NCBI GenBank assembly: GCA_963820055.1
Contig: CAWFYJ010000004.1
Span: forward strand, 62,001-126,000
Length of the DNA: 64,000 nt
Source: RHKX01 sp963820055
GTDB taxonomy: Bacteria > Actinomycetota > Thermoleophilia > Solirubrobacterales > 70-9
Direction of reading: 5' to 3'
Positions 24,158 to 32,600 of the stretch are shown here, piece after piece; positions within the stretch are counted from its first letter, which is position 1, and the number at the start of each line of letters is the position of its first letter. Below the pieces are notes generated by a model, which did not search any database, had not been told where the DNA came from, and saw only the letters and a program-made list of their open reading frames with translations. A program made the translations under genes and the position numbers.

Positions 24158-24936
24158 TCCCGGCAGACGGCCACGAAGTCCAGAGCCTTGTCGAGGTCGG
24201 CCGTCGCCTCCGGGCGGAGCACGAAGTCGGAGGCGCTGATCGCGGGCGTGAACCGGTCGTAGAAGGGCTTCGTGATCCGCAGCAGCGAGTGGACGCGGTC
24301 CCAGCCGAGTGCGATCGCCCGCTCGTGGACGGCGAGCTTGCCGGCGTGGAAGAGGCCGAAGATCTCGACCGCCCCGAAGGCCGGCTCGATGATCGCCCGG
24401 TACTCGCCGATCGTGTATTCGCGGAGGTGCCAGGGGTTGTCGGACTTCTCGGCGCCCTCGGGGGCGAGAGTGAGCCGGTTCGGCGTCGAGATGAAGGCCA
24501 GCGGGGCGGCGGCGCGGATCGCGGCGAGCAGCGCCGGCACGTCCTCGATGTGCTCGATGGTCTGCAGGAAGACGACGGCGTCGAGCGGCCCGGAGACGTT
24601 CTCGACGAGATCACGCTCGAAGCGGAGGTTGGGGCGCCGGTAGCGGGCCTTCGCATGCTCGTGGGCCTCGGGGTTGGCGTCGATCCCGACCACGTCGGCC
24701 GCGGCGCCGGCGAGGACGTCGGATCCGTATCCCTCACCGCAGGCGAGGTCGGCGACCCGCATCCCTCCCACCCGTCCGGCGATCCACTCGTAGACCGCGA
24801 GATGGCGGCGGAACCAGTAATTCTCCTCGGGCACGTCGGGGAGGGTCCGCTCGCCGGTCAGCTCGAGCGGAGGGACTCCGTCGGGCTGGTCGGCCTGGAG
24901 GTACCGCCGTGGGGTCTCGGGCGTGGAAGAGGACAC
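24154..24936 (-). CDS. SAM-dependent methyltransferase, Rv3030-like
   Basis: Class I methyltransferase of about 260 residues. It begins with LELTGERTLPDVPEENYWFRRHLAVYEW, a segment also present in M. tuberculosis Rv3030, then the SAM-binding VADLACGEGYGSDVLAG and acidic VVGIDANPEA. The C-terminal part (FISTPNRLTL; NPWHLREYT) is likewise Rv3030-like. In mycobacteria this gene precedes the GH57 and GT4 genes and is a proposed sugar O-methyltransferase for methylglucose lipopolysaccharide. The GTG at 24936 is the start I prefer; an ATG at 24966 is also in frame, would add ten residues, and would share a CATG with the start of the opposing methyltransferase. Confidence 0.87.
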   Translation of the reverse strand: MSSSTPETPRRYLQADQPDGVPPLELTGERTLPDVPEENYWFRRHLAVYEWIAGRVGGMRVADLACGEGYGSDVLAGAAADVVGIDANPEAHEHAKARYRRPNLRFERDLVENVSGPLDAVVFLQTIEHIEDVPALLAAIRAAAPLAFISTPNRLTLAPEGAEKSDNPWHLREYTIGEYRAIIEPAFGAVEIFGLFHAGKLAVHERAIALGWDRVHSLLRITKPFYDRFTPAISASDFVLRPEATADLDKALDFVAVCRE

Positions 24937-24964
24937 CGGTCGGCTGACGGTACAGTCCCGGGCC

Positions 24965-25882
24965 ATGCCAGCGGCTGCTGACGCCAGCGCCGAGCGGATC
25001 CGCGACGTCAACACCCGGTATCACGACCTCGCGGCCGACTCGTACGACTCGAAGTGGGGAATCGATTTCGCCGCGACCGGGCGCGCGCAGGTGATCGCCA
25101 AGCTGGCCAAAGCGCTCGGCCACGCGCCGGGCACCTGGGACCACGCCCTCGAGATCGGCGCGGGCACCGGCTACTTCTCCCTGAACCTCATGAACGCGGG
25201 CACGATCCGCCGCGTCACCGCGACCGACATCGCCCCGGGAATGCTGCGGGCGCTCGAGGCGAACGCCGCCGAGCTCGGTCTCGACGTCGAGACCGTGGTC
25301 ACCGATGCCGAGGAACTGCCGTTCGAGGACGGCACCTTCGACCTCGTGCTCGGTCACGCCGTGCTCCACCACATCCCCGACCTCGACCGCGCCGCCGCCG
25401 AGTTCTTCCGCGTACTCAAGCCCGGCGGGACGGTCGTCTTCTGCGGCGAGCCGTCCGCCTATGGCGATCAGATCGCCGCGGTCCCGAAGCGCGCCGCCAT
25501 CGCCGCGGCGCCGCTCTGGCGGCGCGCCGTCGGCGCCGGCAAGCGCAGCGACGAGGGCGGCAACGATCCCGACTACGGCCACGCGCTCGAGGCCGAGGTC
25601 GACGTCCACGCCTTCGACCCCGGTCAGATCAGGCGGATCTTCGGACACGCCGGCTTCGCCGACACGAAGATCCGCGGCGAGGAGCTCCTCGCCAACCTCT
25701 ACGGCTGGTGGCTGCGGACGGTCGAGTCGACGGCCACCCCCGACGAGATCCCGGATCGCTGGCGCTTCTTCGCCTTCCGGAGCTACCTGTCGCTGCAGCG
25801 CGTCGACAACGCTCTGCTCGAGCCGTACCTGCCGCCGGAGCTCTTCTACAACCTCGTCTTCTCGGCGCGCCGGCCCGGCTGA
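24965..25882 (+). CDS. SAM-dependent methyltransferase, second of the sugar locus
   Basis: Class I methyltransferase of 305 residues. It opens with RIRDVNTRYHDLAADSYDSKWGIDF, followed by motif I ALEIGAGTGYFSLNL, the acidic TDIAPGMLRALE, motif II/III region FDLVLGHAVLHHIPD and VLKPGGTVVFCGEPS. A C-terminal extension of about 130 residues probably forms the acceptor site. The nearest remembered relative is the Rv3037c type from the mycobacterial methylglucose-lipopolysaccharide locus, assigned from the opening segment and context rather than a search. It is divergent from the Rv3030-like gene with at most 28 bp between starts, so the promoters must overlap coding sequence or the mRNAs be leaderless. 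Confidence 0.85.
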   Translation: MPAAADASAERIRDVNTRYHDLAADSYDSKWGIDFAATGRAQVIAKLAKALGHAPGTWDHALEIGAGTGYFSLNLMNAGTIRRVTATDIAPGMLRALEANAAELGLDVETVVTDAEELPFEDGTFDLVLGHAVLHHIPDLDRAAAEFFRVLKPGGTVVFCGEPSAYGDQIAAVPKRAAIAAAPLWRRAVGAGKRSDEGGNDPDYGHALEAEVDVHAFDPGQIRRIFGHAGFADTKIRGEELLANLYGWWLRTVESTATPDEIPDRWRFFAFRSYLSLQRVDNALLEPYLPPELFYNLVFSARRPG

Positions 25883-25886
25883 CGGA

Positions 25887-27623
25887 CTAGCCGAACGTGA
25901 ACGCGTAGCCGGCGATTCCCGGCTCGAACTCGAGCGTCAGCGTGTGGGTACCCGCCTTCGGCAGGTCGACGAGGTCGTAGAGGCGCTGCTCGCCGACGGT
26001 GACGACCCCGTCCTCGACGTCGGCGCCGGCGTCGGCCGCCGCGACCGGTTTACCGTCGAGGAGAACGCGGACCGTCCGGTCCTGGTCCGGCGAGCCGAGC
26101 ACGAGGAAGACGCGCCTCGCCGTGAAGGTGGCGTCGATGCGGGCGCCGTCGAGCGCGGAGGCGTAATCGTCGCTGATGTTCCAGCTGCCCGAATAGGCGA
26201 AACCGTTCGGAGGCGGGTCGCCGCGCGCCTCGCCGAAGTCCTTGCTGCCGGGACGCAGCGGGCCGTTCGTCCACCCCTGCGCGCGGGCGACGCCGAGGTA
26301 AGTCTCCGGTGTCCGCAGGTGCGGGTCGGGGGCTTCGACGTCCACGTCGGGCGCGCGAGCCCCGACCGATCCGTTCTCGGCCAGGAGGCTGCGGATCGCA
26401 TCCTCGGTCTGCGAGTAGTCGCCCTCGCCGAAGTGCGCATAGCGGATATTTCCGGACGAGTCGATCAGGTACTTGGCGGGCCAGTATTGGTTGGCGAACG
26501 CGTTCCAGGTCCCGTAGTCGTTGTCCTGGACGACCGGATAGGTGAGCCCGTTCCGCTCGATCGCGTCGGCGACGTTGCCGGCGTCGCGCTCGAAGGGGAA
26601 CTCGGGCGTGTGGACGCCGACGACCACCAGCCCCTTGTCCGCGTAGCGCTCGTACCAGGACTCGACCTCGGGAAGGGTGCGGATGCAGTTGATACAGGTG
26701 TAGGTCCAGAAGTCGACGAGGACGGTCTTGCCCTCCGCGGTGAGGTCGGAAATCGACACCGGCTCGCCGTCGGTGTTGAAGAACTCGCCGGGATCGGTGA
26801 TGTCGGGAGCCGGCGCGAGGACGGGCAGCTTCGAGCCGGACGCTGCCTCCGCCCCGCCGCCCTCGGTCGCTGCGCGGCCGGCGGTCCCGTTCAGGTCGGC
26901 GATCCGCGACGCGACGGCGTCGCTCTCCTGGAGGCCGCCGGCGGGGTTGGTCAGGAACGCCGGGAGGTCGTCCGCGATCGCGTTCTGGAAGCGGACGTCG
27001 AGGTTCGCGGCCATCATGAGGGCGACCGCGACCATCACCGCCCCCATCCCGAACTGGATCTGACGCTGATGGCCCTTGAGGCGGTCGGTGAACCGGCGCC
27101 CGAAGATGAGCATCGCGTAGAGGACGGCCGCCGATCCGACCGCGTAGGCGAGGGCGATGAGGAGCCGGCCCGCCGTGAAGTCCTGGGCCGCCGAGACCGT
27201 GATCACCCCGGCCAGGATCGGACCCGCGCAGGGGAAGTAGGCCATCCCGAGGGCGCCGCCGAGGATCAACCCGGACCCGAAGCCCTCGCCACTCTGCATC
27301 CGCGGGGCGCCGACGATGCGGGAAAGCCAGGCCTCGATCCGGTCGCCGATCGGCGGGATCATCAGGGCGATCCCGAATCCGAGGAGGACGACGATCGCGA
27401 CGATCCGCTGAATGTCGTCGGGGAGTCCGAGCGCGTCGATCAGGTAGACGAGCGCGACGGCGGCAAACGTGAACGAGAGGGTCAGCCCGGTGACGATCCC
27501 GAGCGGGCGGCGGCGTCCGCCCGTGACCCCGGCCGACAGCACCGCGGGAAGGATCGGAAGCACGCAGGGCGACACGGCCGTACCCGCTCCGGCGAGCAGC
27601 GCAAATAGGACCAGCAGCAACAT
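25887..27623 (-). CDS. dipZ: DipZ-type CcdA-thioredoxin fusion
   Basis: Membrane protein of 578 residues joining a CcdA/DsbD-like transporter of reducing equivalents to an extracytoplasmic thioredoxin-like domain. The first 215 residues hold about six membrane helices with paired cysteines in SPCVLPILP and YFPCAGPILAG. The thioredoxin/TlpA-like domain (about 270-420) has the active site WTYTCINCIRTLPEV. The final 140 residues are a beta-sandwich domain with GSWNISDDYASAL, as in M. tuberculosis DipZ (Rv2874). It should move electrons across the membrane to reduce exported disulfides. Start at ATG 27623. It stands alone between the methyltransferase and cyclase genes. Confidence 0.93.
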   Translation of the reverse strand: MLLLVLFALLAGAGTAVSPCVLPILPAVLSAGVTGGRRRPLGIVTGLTLSFTFAAVALVYLIDALGLPDDIQRIVAIVVLLGFGIALMIPPIGDRIEAWLSRIVGAPRMQSGEGFGSGLILGGALGMAYFPCAGPILAGVITVSAAQDFTAGRLLIALAYAVGSAAVLYAMLIFGRRFTDRLKGHQRQIQFGMGAVMVAVALMMAANLDVRFQNAIADDLPAFLTNPAGGLQESDAVASRIADLNGTAGRAATEGGGAEAASGSKLPVLAPAPDITDPGEFFNTDGEPVSISDLTAEGKTVLVDFWTYTCINCIRTLPEVESWYERYADKGLVVVGVHTPEFPFERDAGNVADAIERNGLTYPVVQDNDYGTWNAFANQYWPAKYLIDSSGNIRYAHFGEGDYSQTEDAIRSLLAENGSVGARAPDVDVEAPDPHLRTPETYLGVARAQGWTNGPLRPGSKDFGEARGDPPPNGFAYSGSWNISDDYASALDGARIDATFTARRVFLVLGSPDQDRTVRVLLDGKPVAAADAGADVEDGVVTVGEQRLYDLVDLPKAGTHTLTLEFEPGIAGYAFTFG

Positions 27624-27692
27624 CGCGGACTCGATTCCCGACTCGTGGCCGTCAGTGGACGCCGGTTACTGCGGTCCGTAGAGCCGCCCGGA

Positions 27693-28850
27693 TCACTCCT
27701 CGGCGGCCACCTTTCCGTCGCCGGGCTCTCCCTCGAGCCGCCGGACCCGCCAGACCTCGACGTTGCCCTTGATCCCCTTCAGGTTCTTGCGGCCGGCCTT
27801 GGAGAGGCGGTAAGCGTCCTCGTCGATGTGCTCGACCACCTCGGGTGCGACGAGGACACTGCCGGGGCGGGCAACCTCGGTGATCCGGCTCGCCAGGTTC
27901 ACGGGGCGCCCGTAGTAGTCGCCGCCGCGCGTGAACGCGGCCCCGTAGGCGAGCCCCGCCCGAACGAGCGGAAATCCGTCCTCCTCCTCGGCCATCGCGT
28001 CGACGAGCTCGAGCATCGACTCGAGGAGCGCCGTCGTGTCGGCCGAGGCGAGCATCGCCGCGTCCCCGATCAGCTTGACCAGGCGGACCGGGCCGTGGGA
28101 CACCTCGCGGGCGACCTCCTCGAGGCGGCCGGTCACCCGCCCGAGCTCCTCGGGCGGCAGCTGCTCGCCGAGCTTCGTGAACCCGACCAGGTCGGCGAAT
28201 CCGACCGCGATCATCCCGGCATCGGGCAGCCCGCCACCGACCCGGTTGACGTCGACTTCGTCGAAGGCGGCGTGGCGAAGCTGTTCGCGGAGGTGGCGGC
28301 GGTAGACGTAGTCGAGCGTCGGGCCGACGGTCGGGATCAGGCCTCCGGCGCCCTCGGCGACGCGATCGGAGACCTCGTCCTCGGCGCCCCCGTCGCCGAC
28401 GAAGGTGCCCCCGACGACCTGGCGCGACGCGGCGGCGAACTGCGACATCGCGACGGCGATCGTCCGGCCGAGCTCGGCCAGCTGCTCGGGAGCGAGGCCC
28501 GCGTCGAGGATCGACCGCATCCGGTTGGCGGCGTCGAGGTCCTCGCGGCTGAGGACCTTCTCGTCGCGGTTCGGGACCGCGAGTCCGATCGAGCGCCACT
28601 GCCGCTCCAGCTCGTCGATCGGGACGCCGGAGAGCTCGGAGATCTCCTCCGACGTGTACCGCGGGCGGCCGGCGAGCATCCGCTCCAGCTCCATCAGCGG
28701 CAGCCTGCCGCCGTCGACCGCGTCACGAAGCTCCTCGAGCTCGGCGCCGTCGCCGCTCAGCCGCTCGAGCAGGGCGAGGCGACTTTCGCGCTCCTCCCCC
28801 TCGAGACCATCGAGCAGCCCCTCACCTGCGAAGTCGATCGAATCGGCCAC
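27693..28850 (-). CDS. Class III adenylate cyclase with Rv1264-type regulatory domain
   Basis: Soluble cyclase of 385 residues making cAMP from ATP. The N-terminal about 165 residues form a helical regulatory domain (RYTSEEISELSGVPIDELERQW; AANRMRSILDAGL) like the pH-sensing autoinhibitory domain of Rv1264. The catalytic domain (about 210-370) retains the metal aspartates (VGFADLVGFTKL and LIGDAAMLA), the adenine-recognition lysine and aspartate (VKLIGD; GDYYGRPVNLASRI), and the transition-state Asn and Arg in that last motif, so it should be active. No cAMP-receptor gene lies nearby. Start ATG 28850. It is divergent from the LON-domain gene with 53 bp between. Confidence 0.9.
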   Translation of the reverse strand: MADSIDFAGEGLLDGLEGEERESRLALLERLSGDGAELEELRDAVDGGRLPLMELERMLAGRPRYTSEEISELSGVPIDELERQWRSIGLAVPNRDEKVLSREDLDAANRMRSILDAGLAPEQLAELGRTIAVAMSQFAAASRQVVGGTFVGDGGAEDEVSDRVAEGAGGLIPTVGPTLDYVYRRHLREQLRHAAFDEVDVNRVGGGLPDAGMIAVGFADLVGFTKLGEQLPPEELGRVTGRLEEVAREVSHGPVRLVKLIGDAAMLASADTTALLESMLELVDAMAEEEDGFPLVRAGLAYGAAFTRGGDYYGRPVNLASRITEVARPGSVLVAPEVVEHIDEDAYRLSKAGRKNLKGIKGNVEVWRVRRLEGEPGDGKVAAEE

Positions 28851-28903
28851 ACCGACATTCTCACGCCACGAGCCGACGGGCGCGTGGTCATATCATCGGT
28901 CGC

Positions 28904-29545
28904 GTGCCCGACCACCCCGCCGGCGAACTGCCGATCTTCGAACTTCCCCTCGCCCTCGTCCCTGCCGAACGGGTCCCGCTGCACATCTTCGAGGAGCGCT
29001 ACCGGCTGATGATCGCCGACTGCATCGAGCACGACTCCCCCTTCGGCATCGTCCTCCGCGACGAGGAGGGAGCCCGCTCGGTCGGCTGCACGGCACTCGT
29101 CGCCGACGTCATCGAGCGGCACGACGACGGCCGCATGGACATCGTCGTCCGCGGCGAGACCCCGTTCCGCGTCCTCGACCGCTTCGAGGCGCCCGACTGG
29201 CCCGCTGCCACCGTCGAGCTGATCGACGTCGAGGACTCGACCGACAACCTCGACGACGAGCTCGAGGCCGCCCGCGACGCCTTCGCCAAGCTGCTCGAAG
29301 CCGTCGGCGCCGACCCCGCCCGCGCCGGGGCCTCCGACTCCGCCTACCCGATCGCCGCGCAGATCGAGATGCCCGCCGCCGACAAGCAGCTCCTCCTCGA
29401 GGAGGGCGACGAGCGCGAGCGCTTGCAGACCCTCGCCGCCTCCCTCCGCCGCCTCCACGCCGGACTCGTCAAGGCCCGCGGCGACGCCGACCTGGCGCGG
29501 AGCAACGGGCACAAGCCAGGCGGATCGGTCCCCCGCATCGACTAA
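28904..29545 (+). CDS. LON N-terminal domain protein
   Basis: Protein of 213 residues consisting of a stand-alone LON substrate-binding domain. The domain begins LPIFELPLALVPAERVPLHIFEERYRLMIADC and continues with FGIVLRDEEG, VGCTALVADVIERHDDGRMDIVVRGETPFRVL. A helical C-terminal half (about 125-195) follows. No ATPase or protease domain is present. Stand-alone proteins of this kind are widespread in actinobacteria and are usually annotated as peptidase S16-like without demonstrated activity. GTG 28904 is the start. Divergent from the adenylate cyclase gene. Confidence 0.88.
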   Translation: MPDHPAGELPIFELPLALVPAERVPLHIFEERYRLMIADCIEHDSPFGIVLRDEEGARSVGCTALVADVIERHDDGRMDIVVRGETPFRVLDRFEAPDWPAATVELIDVEDSTDNLDDELEAARDAFAKLLEAVGADPARAGASDSAYPIAAQIEMPAADKQLLLEEGDERERLQTLAASLRRLHAGLVKARGDADLARSNGHKPGGSVPRID

Positions 29546-29663
29546 CGGGCGGGAAAAGGCAGTGCGGGGAGCGGAATCGGCCGTTAGGACCGAGCCCGCC
29601 GCGGCATCCAACCCCCTTCCCCCGCTGCCCGAAGCCAACCAGCGCTCCCGGCGCCCCCGAACC

Positions 29664-31139
29664 TCACCCGTACGCGACCGCGCCGCCGCGCCGCGGGTCC
29701 CCCGCCGCCTCGGGCTCCCCGTGGCCGGCGGCTACCGCGTGGACGCCGCCGAAGAAGAGGCTCGGCTCGCGCCAGCGGACGACCTCGTAGCCGGACACCG
29801 CGAGGGTGTCGAGCGCTGCCGGGTCGACGCCGGGCTCGGCGTGGACGATTCCCGCCTCGAAGTGGACCCGGGGCGCGCGGACGGCCGCGTCGAGGCCGAG
29901 GCCGTCTCCGAGGTAGCGGAGGATCGTCTGGGTGACCGCCGAGCGGATTCGGTTCGAGCCGCCGCTGCCGAGGCCGAGTACCAGCTCGCCATTGCGGAGG
30001 GCGATCGTCGGAGACATCATCGACGGCATCCGGCGGCCGGGCGCGGTTGCGTGGAAGCCGAAGGGGTTCAGGTCCTCCTCGCCGAGCATGTTGTTGAGCT
30101 GGATGCCGGTGCCCTCCACGAAGAGGCCGGAGCCGGAGCCGTTCGAGCAGGTGACGCTGGCGCAGCCGCCGTCGCCGTCGAGCGCCGTGATGTGGGTCGT
30201 CGAGCCGAGCCGGTCGGCCAGGAAGCGTGACTCGAAGCCGGGCTCGTAGAGGCCGGCGAGGAACTCGCGGGTGCGGGCCTCCTGCGCCTCGCGCATCACT
30301 TCGACGACGCTGACCGTGTCCGTCGCCCCGCCGCGCCGCGAGAGCAGCTCGAGGGCGTAGGCGATCAGCACGCCGCCCGATGAGGGCGGCGGGTTGGTGA
30401 GGATCTCGCAGTCGCCGAACCGCGCCCGGACCGGATCGCGGACGGCGGTCTCGTAGGACTCGAGGTCGGCGGCGTTCAAGGTGCCGCCCTGGCCGCCCAC
30501 GGTGGCGGCGATCGCGGCGGCGATGTCGCCGTCGTAGAACGGCGCCGGGCCGTCGGCGCCGAAGCGCTCGATCGTCTCGGCGAGCTCCGGGAAGACGATC
30601 GTCTCGCCGCGACCGAGCATCGCCCCGCGAGGGGCATAGACCTCGGCGCCGGCGGCCTCGCGGGCGAGGATCGGCGCCAGGATCTCGAACAGGTAACCGT
30701 GCTGAGGGGTGATCTCGACCCCGTCCCTGGCGAGGGCGACCGCTGGGGCGGCGAGGTCGGCGAGCGGCATCGAGCCGAACCGCTCGGCGGCTGCGGCCAT
30801 TCCACTCGGCACGCCCGGCACCCCGCACGAGGCCGGGCCGATGTTGAAGACCTGGGTCGTGTCGCCGAAGTCGATGACGACCGGTTCGAGCTCGGCCTCG
30901 CGCGGGGTGCCGCCGAGCCCGCCGGCCGACACGAAGAAGTCGAGCAGGGTCGCGTCACCCCCGGGCGTGTGGACGAGCATGAACCCGCCCGCCCCGAGCC
31001 CGGTCAGCGGGCTCTCGGCGACGACCGACGCCAGCACGGCCGCGATCGCCGCGTCGACGGCGTTGCCGCCCTCACGCAGTGCCCAGGCGCCCGCCTCGGC
31101 GGTGGCCGGATGCCCGCCGGCGACGACGCCGCGGCTCAC
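29664..31139 (-). CDS. ggt: Gamma-glutamyltransferase family protein
   Basis: Gamma-glutamyltransferase-type Ntn hydrolase of 491 residues, acting on glutathione-like or other gamma-glutamyl compounds. The N-terminal large-subunit part starts SRGVVAGGHPATAEAGAWALREGGNAVDAA and contains GLGAGGFMLVH. The cleavage and nucleophile threonine should be in STTHITALDGDG (about residues 318-329), followed by the small-subunit motifs PSMMSPTIAL and GLGSGGSNRIRSA. No signal peptide is visible, unlike secreted GGTs, so a cytoplasmic role or a different substrate is possible. The ATG at 31139 was taken as the start. It lies 18 bp downstream of ftsZ on the same strand and may share its transcript. Confidence 0.87.
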   Translation of the reverse strand: MSRGVVAGGHPATAEAGAWALREGGNAVDAAIAAVLASVVAESPLTGLGAGGFMLVHTPGGDATLLDFFVSAGGLGGTPREAELEPVVIDFGDTTQVFNIGPASCGVPGVPSGMAAAAERFGSMPLADLAAPAVALARDGVEITPQHGYLFEILAPILAREAAGAEVYAPRGAMLGRGETIVFPELAETIERFGADGPAPFYDGDIAAAIAATVGGQGGTLNAADLESYETAVRDPVRARFGDCEILTNPPPSSGGVLIAYALELLSRRGGATDTVSVVEVMREAQEARTREFLAGLYEPGFESRFLADRLGSTTHITALDGDGGCASVTCSNGSGSGLFVEGTGIQLNNMLGEEDLNPFGFHATAPGRRMPSMMSPTIALRNGELVLGLGSGGSNRIRSAVTQTILRYLGDGLGLDAAVRAPRVHFEAGIVHAEPGVDPAALDTLAVSGYEVVRWREPSLFFGGVHAVAAGHGEPEAAGDPRRGGAVAYG

Positions 31140-31157
31140 GGGCGGTCCACGGCCTGC

Positions 31158-32600
31158 CTAGTTGGGGATGAACTCGGGAACGTCGATGCCGAGATCGCCG
31201 GGGCGCTCTTCGTAGTCGGGGACGCGCCGCGCTCCCGAGGTCTCGGCCCGGCGGGCCGAGGGACGGGCGGTCGAGCGCGACACACCGGTCGAGCTGCCGT
31301 CAGCGCGGCGGCCGCGGGCGTCGAAGCGGGTCGCGATCACGGTCACCCACATCTGCTCGTCGAGAGCGTCGTCGACGTTGGCGCCGAAGATGATGTGCGC
31401 CTCCGGGTGCGCGGCCTCCTGGATGACCCGGGCGGCCTCGGAGATCTCGACCAGCGACATGTCGGCGCCGCCGGTGATCGACAGCAGAATCGAACGAGCG
31501 CCCTCGATGGACGTCTCGAGCAGGGGCGAGGAGATCGCCCGTTCGGCCGCGAAGGCCGCGCGGGTGTCGCCGCTGCCCATGCCGATGCCGAGCAGCGCCG
31601 GTCCGGCGTCGCGCATCGTCGTCCGCACGTCGGCGAAGTCGAGGTTGATGAGGGCGGGGAGCGTGATCAGGTCGGAGATGCCCTGGACGCCCTGGCGGAG
31701 CACGTCGTCGGCGACCCGGAAGGCCTCGACCATCGACGTGTTGCGCTCGAGAACCGAGAGCAGCCGGTCGTTGGGGACGACGATCAGGGTGTCGACCTCG
31801 CCGGCGAGCGCGTCGATGCCCTTGTCGGCCTGCTTGGCGCGGCGCGTGCCCTCGAACCCGAACGGGCGGGTCACGATGCCGACGGTCAGCGCACCGACGT
31901 CGCGGGCGAGCCGGGCGATCACGGGAGCGGCGCCCGTGCCGGTGCCGCCACCGGCGCCGGCGGCGACGAAGACCATGTCGGAGCCCTTCAGCATCCGCTT
32001 GATCCGGTCCTGCTCCTCGAAGGCGGCGCGATAGCCGAGCTCGGGGTCGGAACCGGACCCGAGACCACGGGTGACCCCGCCGCCGATGTGGATCGTCAGA
32101 TCCGCGGCGCTCTGCTGGAGCGACTGGAGATCGGTGTTGACGGCCATGAACTCGACGCCGGTGATGCCGGCCTCGACCATCCTGTTGACGGCGTTGACGC
32201 CACCACCACCGACGCCGACGACGCGGATCAGCGGGTCGTTGACCTGCGGGGTAGCGGTCGCGGGAGTCCGCGAGGCATCGGAGCGCCCGTAGGCGGGCTC
32301 GCGATCGTTCGGGTCGCTGCTGAAGACGTCGCGCAGGCGGTCCTTGGCGGGGCGCGCCTGGGGGCGGGGCTCGTCGGGCTGATACGGCGCCTCGGCGCGC
32401 ACCGGCTCGGGATCCGGCTCACGGGCGGGCTCGCGCGGGGGCGGCTCCGCCGCGGCGGGCTCCGGGTCGGGCTGGCGCTCGCGGCGCGGCTCCGGCCGGG
32501 CGGGGGGCTCGGGCGGGTCCTCGGGAGCCTCCTCCGTCGACCTGAAGAGGTCGGCGAGGGGACCCTCGCGCATGCTTGCCCGCTTATTCCTTCGAGCCAT
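31158..32600 (-). CDS. ftsZ: Cell division protein FtsZ with long disordered N-terminus
   Basis: Tubulin-like GTPase that builds the division ring. Of 480 residues, the first about 120 are Pro/Glu/Arg-rich and disordered, far longer than the usual FtsZ N-terminus of 10-15 residues. The GTPase begins near residue 124 (IRVVGVGGGGVNAVNRM) with the tubulin signature GGGTGTG at 217-223 and the catalytic T7 region INLDFADVRTTM. The C-terminus ends DLGIDVPEFIPN, which keeps the core of the conserved FtsZ tail used to bind FtsA, SepF or ZipA-type partners. The gene is not in a murein cluster but overlaps a parA gene by 17 bp, so division and partition ATPases are cotranscribed. Confidence 0.95.
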   Translation of the reverse strand: MARRNKRASMREGPLADLFRSTEEAPEDPPEPPARPEPRRERQPDPEPAAAEPPPREPAREPDPEPVRAEAPYQPDEPRPQARPAKDRLRDVFSSDPNDREPAYGRSDASRTPATATPQVNDPLIRVVGVGGGGVNAVNRMVEAGITGVEFMAVNTDLQSLQQSAADLTIHIGGGVTRGLGSGSDPELGYRAAFEEQDRIKRMLKGSDMVFVAAGAGGGTGTGAAPVIARLARDVGALTVGIVTRPFGFEGTRRAKQADKGIDALAGEVDTLIVVPNDRLLSVLERNTSMVEAFRVADDVLRQGVQGISDLITLPALINLDFADVRTTMRDAGPALLGIGMGSGDTRAAFAAERAISSPLLETSIEGARSILLSITGGADMSLVEISEAARVIQEAAHPEAHIIFGANVDDALDEQMWVTVIATRFDARGRRADGSSTGVSRSTARPSARRAETSGARRVPDYEERPGDLGIDVPEFIPN

